Shown piece after piece: positions 59,390 through 64,000 of a stretch of 64,000 nucleotides of DNA; position 1 is the first letter of the stretch, and every line of letters begins with the position of its first letter. Below the pieces are notes generated by a model. The model made no database searches. It was not told where the DNA came from and was given only the letters and a program-made list of their open reading frames with translations. The DNA is from Pontibacterium sinense. GTDB taxonomy: Bacteria; Pseudomonadota; Gammaproteobacteria; Pseudomonadales; Balneatricaceae. The DNA lies in NCBI RefSeq assembly GCF_015209595.1, contig NZ_JADEYS010000019.1:1-64000 (forward strand). Direction: 5' to 3'. The translations under genes and the position numbers were made by a program.

Positions 59390-59444
59390 AAAATAAATGA
59401 ATTTGGACAAAAAGGGCAGCAGTATATTCGCAACAGTCACTGGC

Positions 59445-59508
59445 ACGATGTGCAACAATCGCACGAATCCCTGAGACCGACTCGTATTTCGGTGGATTGT
59501 TGCATCGT
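59445..59508. repeat. Large inverted repeat between tetR and ytoQ
   Basis: Arms ACGATGTGCAACAATC (59445-59460) and GATTGTTGCATCGT (59495-59508) pair over 14 bp with a 2-nt bulge, enclosing 34 nt. No T-tract follows on either strand. Function unknown. Confidence 0.6.
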
Positions 59509-59570
59509 ACTGCCGCGACCGCAGGGGGAGTATGCCCTGCCCTTCTTTCCCTAAGAACCAAGGGAGCTGG

Positions 59571-60017
59571 TTAGTAATCCAGACAGAGGTATTTCAGTAC
59601 TTCGATTACCTGATCGGTGTTCTCTGCCACGGCATGTGCCGCTGCATCGATCTCTTTCAGGGGATGGGTCAATTCAGGTGCGTGCTCCACGATCAGGGAT
59701 TTGCCCAGCGCGATAGCGATACCCGCGTCGAAAGCAGCATTCCACTGACGGTACTTATCACCAAAGCGAACTACGACAATATCGGCACGTTTCAGCGCCG
59801 TCATATGACGCATGGTGTTAATTTTGGCGGCTTTGTGATCTTTCCAGAACGCTTTGTCTTCAGCGCCCAGCAGCTCATCACCGCAGTCGTCGCTGGATGC
59901 GTGATCGGTGTTTGGAGTCAGAATGTCGACCGGCAGGCCGTTCATCTCAACGGCCCGTTTGATCTGGTCACGCCAGTCGGTGTGAATTTCACCGGATAGG
60001 TAAAGTGTATAACGCAT
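59571..60017 (-). CDS. YtoQ-family protein
   Basis: A 148-residue protein of the YtoQ family, related in fold to nucleoside 2-deoxyribosyltransferases. Typical segments: YTLYLSGEIHTDWRDQIKRA, DILTPNTDHASSDDCGDELLG, ADIVVVRFGDKYRQWNAAFDAG. Catalytic activity and substrate are unknown. It lies 28 nt after trkH and is co-directional with trkH-trkA. Confidence 0.85.
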   Translation of the reverse strand: MRYTLYLSGEIHTDWRDQIKRAVEMNGLPVDILTPNTDHASSDDCGDELLGAEDKAFWKDHKAAKINTMRHMTALKRADIVVVRFGDKYRQWNAAFDAGIAIALGKSLIVEHAPELTHPLKEIDAAAHAVAENTDQVIEVLKYLCLDY

Positions 60018-60044
60018 GGTTACCTCCTCTTCAGAAGGTTCCTA

Positions 60045-61493
60045 TTATCTGCGCCAGAAGATCGGTGTAAACAGGACCAACAAAGTAAATACTTCCAACC
60101 GGCCCAATAACATCGCAAAACAGAGCACCCACTTAGCCGTATCGTTGATATCGCCGTAGTGAGCGGAGACATCACCCAGACCCGGTCCTAAGTTGTTTAG
60201 CGTGGCACCGACAGCAGACCAGGCGGTCACCTGATCCAGACCCGTTGCCAACAAGGTAATCAGCATGACTACAAATACAATCATGTAGACGGAGAAGAAG
60301 CCCCAGACCGCTTCTAGTACCCGATCGGAGATGGGGGTGTTGCCCAGTTTTACAGGAATGACAGCGTTGGGGTGCACCAGGCGCTGAATCTCACGATAGC
60401 CCTGCTTCAGGATCAGCAGGATGCGGATTACTTTCATGCCACCGCCGGTGGAGCCGGCACAACCCCCGGCAAAGGCCGCGACAAAGAGTAAGAACGGCAA
60501 CATCGTGGGCCAGTGGGCAAAATCAGCGGTCGCAAAGCCTGTTGTGGTCGCAATTGAGACCACCATAAAGGCTGACTTACGCAGTGAGTCACCGGGTTCG
60601 TACGTGTTTGTTATCGTGAGAGCCACAAACGACAACGCAATAATGGCCGTCAGAACCGTCAGGTAAAAGCGGAATTCCGGGTCCAAAAAGTAGTGCTTCA
60701 GGCTGCGGTGTTTCCACGCAAAGAAGTGCAGGCTGAAGTTGATGCCTGAGATCACCATAAAGAAGATGGCGATGCCCTCGATCAGCTCAGAATCAAAGTA
60801 GCCGATACTGGCATCATGGGTGGAAAAACCACCGATGGCGACGGTCGAAAAGCTGTGCCCAACGGCATCAAACAGTGTCATTCCTGCGGCCCAGTAGCCC
60901 AGGGCGCAGAGCACGGTCAGGGACAGATAGATGTACCACAAGGCTTTTGCGGTTTCGGTAATACGCGGGGTCAGCTTGGAATCTTTGACCGGTCCCGGAG
61001 TTTCTGCACGGTAGAGCTGCATTCCCCCGATACCGAGCATCGGCAGAATGGCCACCGCCAATACGATAATACCCATACCGCCCAGCCATTGAAGCTGCTG
61101 GCGATACCAGAGGATCGACTCAGGCAGCTGATCGATACCGGTCATCACCGTTGCTCCGGTTGTCGTCAGGCCTGACAGGGACTCAAACAGCGCGTCAACA
61201 AAGGATAGATGGGGGTTGTCTGCCAGCATTAGAGGCAATGCACCAAACAGCCCCAGTACGGCCCAGAAAAGCACCGTAACCAGGAAACCGTCACGTGTTC
61301 GCAGGTCCTGCCGGACCCGGTGAACCGGAATCCAGAGCATGAAGCCGGTGACGAGCGTGATTGCAAAACCCGCTGCAAACGCCATCAACGTGTTGTCTTC
61401 ATAGTGCATGGAGATCAGCATGGGTGGCAGCATGGTGATGCTGAAGATCATCAGCAGAATGCCAAGAATGCGGAGGATCACCTTGTAGTGCAT
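60045..61493 (-). CDS. trkH: Trk-type potassium transporter membrane subunit TrkH
   Basis: Potassium-translocating subunit (482 residues, E. coli TrkH 483). Selectivity-filter loops are visible in FESLSGLTTTGATVM, TVAIGGFSTHDASIGY, ATTTGFATADFAHW and ATLNNLGPGLGDVSA, around ten membrane helices. It works with TrkA, whose gene ends 13 nt before. The final residues TLLVLFTPIFWRR match the family. Confidence 0.96.
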   Translation of the reverse strand: MHYKVILRILGILLMIFSITMLPPMLISMHYEDNTLMAFAAGFAITLVTGFMLWIPVHRVRQDLRTRDGFLVTVLFWAVLGLFGALPLMLADNPHLSFVDALFESLSGLTTTGATVMTGIDQLPESILWYRQQLQWLGGMGIIVLAVAILPMLGIGGMQLYRAETPGPVKDSKLTPRITETAKALWYIYLSLTVLCALGYWAAGMTLFDAVGHSFSTVAIGGFSTHDASIGYFDSELIEGIAIFFMVISGINFSLHFFAWKHRSLKHYFLDPEFRFYLTVLTAIIALSFVALTITNTYEPGDSLRKSAFMVVSIATTTGFATADFAHWPTMLPFLLFVAAFAGGCAGSTGGGMKVIRILLILKQGYREIQRLVHPNAVIPVKLGNTPISDRVLEAVWGFFSVYMIVFVVMLITLLATGLDQVTAWSAVGATLNNLGPGLGDVSAHYGDINDTAKWVLCFAMLLGRLEVFTLLVLFTPIFWRR

Positions 61494-61506
61494 CAGTATG
61501 TCCTGA

Positions 61507-62883
61507 TCAGAAGAATGCTAAGCCAACCTGGAAGAGTCGTTCGACTTCGCCAATGCGTTTTTTGTCGACCAGGAAAAGAATGACATGGTCGCCGTTTTCG
61601 ACCATGACATCGTCGTGCGCAATCAATACTTCCTCATCCCGCACGATGGCACCGATCGTGGTACCCGGTGGGAGATTAATCTCTTCGATGGTGCGTCCCA
61701 CCACTTTGGATGAGCGCTTATCTCCGTGCGCGACCGCTTCCAATGCCTCGGCTGCACCGCGGCGCAATGAGTGCACGGCGGCTACATCACCACGGCGTAC
61801 GTGGGTCAGCAATGCACCGATGGTGGTTTGCTGCGGCGAGATGGCAATATCAATTGCCCCGCCCTGCACCAGATCGACATAGGCCGGATTGTTAATCAGC
61901 GTCATCACAGTACGTGCGCCTAAGCGCTTGGCGAGCATCGAGGCCATGATGTTGGCTTCGTCGTCGTTGGTCAGGGCGCAGAATACGTCGGTATCTTCGA
62001 TGTTCTCTTCCATCAACAGATCGCGGTCAGATGCGCTGCCGTGCAATACGATGGTGTTGTTCAGGTTGCGGGCCAGATGGTTACAGCGCTGCATGCCTCG
62101 CTCGATGATTTTTACCTGGAAACTGTCTTCGATACTTTCTGCCAGACGGGCACCGATGTTGCCGCCGCCGGCAATCATGATGCGTTTGTATGGTCGATCA
62201 AGACGACGCAGCTCGCTCATCACGGCGCGAATATCGCGTTTTGCCGCAATGAAGAACACCTCATCATCGGCTTCGATCACCGTATCCCCTTTCGGGATGA
62301 TCGGACTACCACGACGGAAGATCGCGGCTACACGGGTATCGATAGAGGGCATGTGGGCGCGCAAGAAGGATATTTCGCGTCCGACCAGTGGACCGCCGTA
62401 GTAAGCTTTTACCGCCACCAACTGGGCTTTGCCGTCGGCAAAATCCAATACCTGCAACGCACCCGGATGCTGGATCAAACGCTTGATATGGCGTGTAACC
62501 AGCTGCTCTGGACTGATCAGGACATCCACCGGAATGCCTTTGGGTCCAAAGATGGAGTGGTTCTTCTTCAGGTAATCATGCTCGCGGACACGGGCAATCT
62601 TGGTGGGGGTGTTAAACAAGGTCTGACTGAGCTGGCAGGCGACCATGTTCACTTCGTCGGAGTTAGTGACCGCAATCAGCATGTCTGCATCCTGCGCACC
62701 GGACTGATCCAGAACGGTGGGGTAAGAGGCCTTACCCTCGACCGTGCGGATGTCGAGACGGTCCTGCAACTCGCGCAAGCGGGCGGTATCCGTATCCACA
62801 ATCGTGATGTCATTGGCTTCACTGGCAAGGTTCTCTGCCAGTGTGCCACCTACCTGCCCTGCTCCGAGGATAATGATCTTCAT
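61507..62883 (-). CDS. trkA: Trk system potassium regulatory subunit TrkA
   Basis: NAD(H)-binding gating ring protein of the Trk system (458 residues, as in E. coli). Two RCK repeats: the first begins [18 protein letters not shown], the second at about residue 230 with [17 protein letters not shown]. Each is followed by a TrkA-C domain. It lies between rsmB and trkH, the same neighbourhood as in E. coli (rsmB-trkA). Confidence 0.97.
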   Translation of the reverse strand: MKIIILGAGQVGGTLAENLASEANDITIVDTDTARLRELQDRLDIRTVEGKASYPTVLDQSGAQDADMLIAVTNSDEVNMVACQLSQTLFNTPTKIARVREHDYLKKNHSIFGPKGIPVDVLISPEQLVTRHIKRLIQHPGALQVLDFADGKAQLVAVKAYYGGPLVGREISFLRAHMPSIDTRVAAIFRRGSPIIPKGDTVIEADDEVFFIAAKRDIRAVMSELRRLDRPYKRIMIAGGGNIGARLAESIEDSFQVKIIERGMQRCNHLARNLNNTIVLHGSASDRDLLMEENIEDTDVFCALTNDDEANIMASMLAKRLGARTVMTLINNPAYVDLVQGGAIDIAISPQQTTIGALLTHVRRGDVAAVHSLRRGAAEALEAVAHGDKRSSKVVGRTIEEINLPPGTTIGAIVRDEEVLIAHDDVMVENGDHVILFLVDKKRIGEVERLFQVGLAFF

Positions 62884-62908
62884 GATCTGGTCTTATCTAC
62901 CCACTGCC

Positions 62909-64000
62909 CTAATCAACTGCTTTGGTCAGCAGAGCGTAATAGAACCCGTCGTGGCTGTTGGGTATTGCGAAAAGCTGACGACCGTACGGTCGGCTAACGC
63001 CCCAATCTGCGCTTAACGGGATATGCTCCGCATCGTTCTGTTGCGTAACGAATCGTTTGATAAGCCTTTCATTTTCCTGCGGAAAGATGGAACAGGTGGC
63101 GTAAAGAAGCTTACCGCCGGGTGCTAACATCTGCCAAAGGTTCTGCAGGATACTTAACTGTATATCGGCGAGCGCCGCAATGTCCTCACCTTTACGCAGG
63201 TATTTTATATCCGGGTGACGGCGAATGACACCGGTAGCGGAGCATGGTGCGTCCAGCAGAATACGGTCGTAAGCATGTTTGTCCCACCAATCGTCTTTGC
63301 TGGCATCGGCGATGTACAGGTTGGCTTCGAGCTTCAGACGGGCGAGATTATCGTAGACCCGATCGGTACGACGTTTTTCCAGCTCGACGGCGTCAACGTG
63401 TGATAGCTCAGCTTCCTGTTCCAGAATGTGACCCAGCTTTCCGCCGGGGGCCGCGCAGGCATCAAGCACCCGTTGTCCCGGTTGCAGATCCAGCAGTTCA
63501 GCGGATAGCTGAGCGGCTTCATCCTGCACGCTGAACCAGCCGTCGTCGTATCCCGGCAGGATAGTGACATCACAAGCTTCTTCCAGCGTGACACCCTGCG
63601 GACTTAATGGCGTCGCAGTGGCATCAATCTCTTCATCCGCCAGCGCCTGCAAAAAGTCTTCACGGCTGATCTGCTGCTTATTTACACGTAACGTTAGCGG
63701 TGCATCGCTGTCGTTGTTGCCGTCGATGATTTTCTGCCAGTGATCGGGCCAGTTGTTCTGAACCTTGCGAATAAACCACTCAGGGTGATTTTGGCGTCCC
63801 AGCTCGCTTTCCAGGACCTTCTCTTCAATCGCTTCGGTCTCGCGCTGATAGCGACGCAGAACGCCGTTAATCAGGCTTGCGGCCCAGGATTTTTTCAGCC
63901 CGTGCGCCGCTTCAACGGTTTCGTTAATGGCGGCATGAGCCGGAACGCGAAGGCTACGAAGTTGGTAAATGCCCACTAACAGCAATGCGCGAATATCAAA
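62909..64000 (-). CDS. rsmB: 16S rRNA (cytosine967-C5)-methyltransferase RsmB, N-terminus beyond the window
   Basis: C-terminal ~363 residues of RsmB (Sun/Fmu, usually about 430). The NusB-like N-terminal domain is cut by the window edge; the frame stays open to 64000. The methyltransferase part has DACAAPGGKLGHILE (SAM site), DAPCSATGVIRRHPDIKYLR and YATCSIFPQENE with the two catalytic cysteines. Followed by trkA, as in E. coli. Confidence 0.96.
   Translation of the reverse strand, partial: FDIRALLLVGIYQLRSLRVPAHAAINETVEAAHGLKKSWAASLINGVLRRYQRETEAIEEKVLESELGRQNHPEWFIRKVQNNWPDHWQKIIDGNNDSDAPLTLRVNKQQISREDFLQALADEEIDATATPLSPQGVTLEEACDVTILPGYDDGWFSVQDEAAQLSAELLDLQPGQRVLDACAAPGGKLGHILEQEAELSHVDAVELEKRRTDRVYDNLARLKLEANLYIADASKDDWWDKHAYDRILLDAPCSATGVIRRHPDIKYLRKGEDIAALADIQLSILQNLWQMLAPGGKLLYATCSIFPQENERLIKRFVTQQNDAEHIPLSADWGVSRPYGRQLFAIPNSHDGFYYALLTKAVD

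Overview
The window looks like the replication-origin neighbourhood of a marine gammaproteobacterium, most likely an Oceanospirillales/Oceanospirillaceae-type organism. The evidence is the gene order (rrn, atpIBEFHAGDC, parAB, rsmG, mnmG; then mnmE, yidC, rnpA, rpmH, dnaA, dnaN, recF, gyrB; then glyQS, and trkH-trkA-rsmB) together with the protein sequences. The genus cannot be fixed from sequence reading alone.

Layout. 1-660: the 5' end of a 16S rRNA gene (minus strand) with BoxA and two tandem promoters. 683-7862: the F1Fo ATP synthase operon (minus). 7974-12178: mnmG-rsmG-parA-parB (minus). 12180-13140: an AT-rich, gene-free region with tandem AT-rich 12-mers and many DnaA-box matches, probably oriC. 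13145-18299: a four-gene operon, moxR-DUF58-TgpA-like-FTR1 iron permease; the TgpA-like protein has lost its catalytic cysteine. 18434-20722: a diheme DUF1111 oxidoreductase, a five-helix membrane protein and a doubtful small ORF. 20723-21605: no convincing gene; a Fur-like promoter and REP-type hairpins.

21606-36890 is the most unusual part: a minus-strand locus for a type IV filament (pilus or T2SS-like) machine. In transcription order it has a PilP-like protein, a secretin with an extra C-terminal domain, a small lipoprotein, a small gene behind a Fur-box promoter, a major prepilin with a very long leader, a secreted protein, a PilM/PilN (GspL-like) fusion with an inserted GspE-N-like module, a PilO-like protein, a PilT retraction ATPase, a PilB/GspE ATPase, a PilC/GspF platform, a second shorter GspE-like ATPase without zinc cysteines, and two GspG-like prepilins. 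It separates mnmG from mnmE and does not match a named system I know. No prepilin peptidase is present, so PilD would have to come from elsewhere.

37033-41852: a DoxX-like protein, trxC, mnmE, yidC, rnpA and rpmH. yidD is missing between rnpA and yidC. 41853-48692: the rpmH-dnaA intergenic region, then dnaA-dnaN-recF-gyrB (plus). 48750-53885: an Lrp-type regulator divergent from lysA, then glyQ-glyS flanked by two identical, oppositely oriented parS sites that the parAB products should use. 54079-59352: a TetR regulator and an RND/MMPL exporter-LolA-like-outer-membrane-barrel operon, with a shared TGACG-N3-CGTCA operator in front of both tetR and the RND gene. 59571-64000: ytoQ, trkH, trkA and the truncated rsmB at the edge.

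Functionally, the window combines chromosome replication and segregation, energy generation, tRNA modification and potassium uptake. Into this core are set two accessory blocks, one iron-related and one building a surface filament, and Fur-like sites suggest that iron status may touch both.
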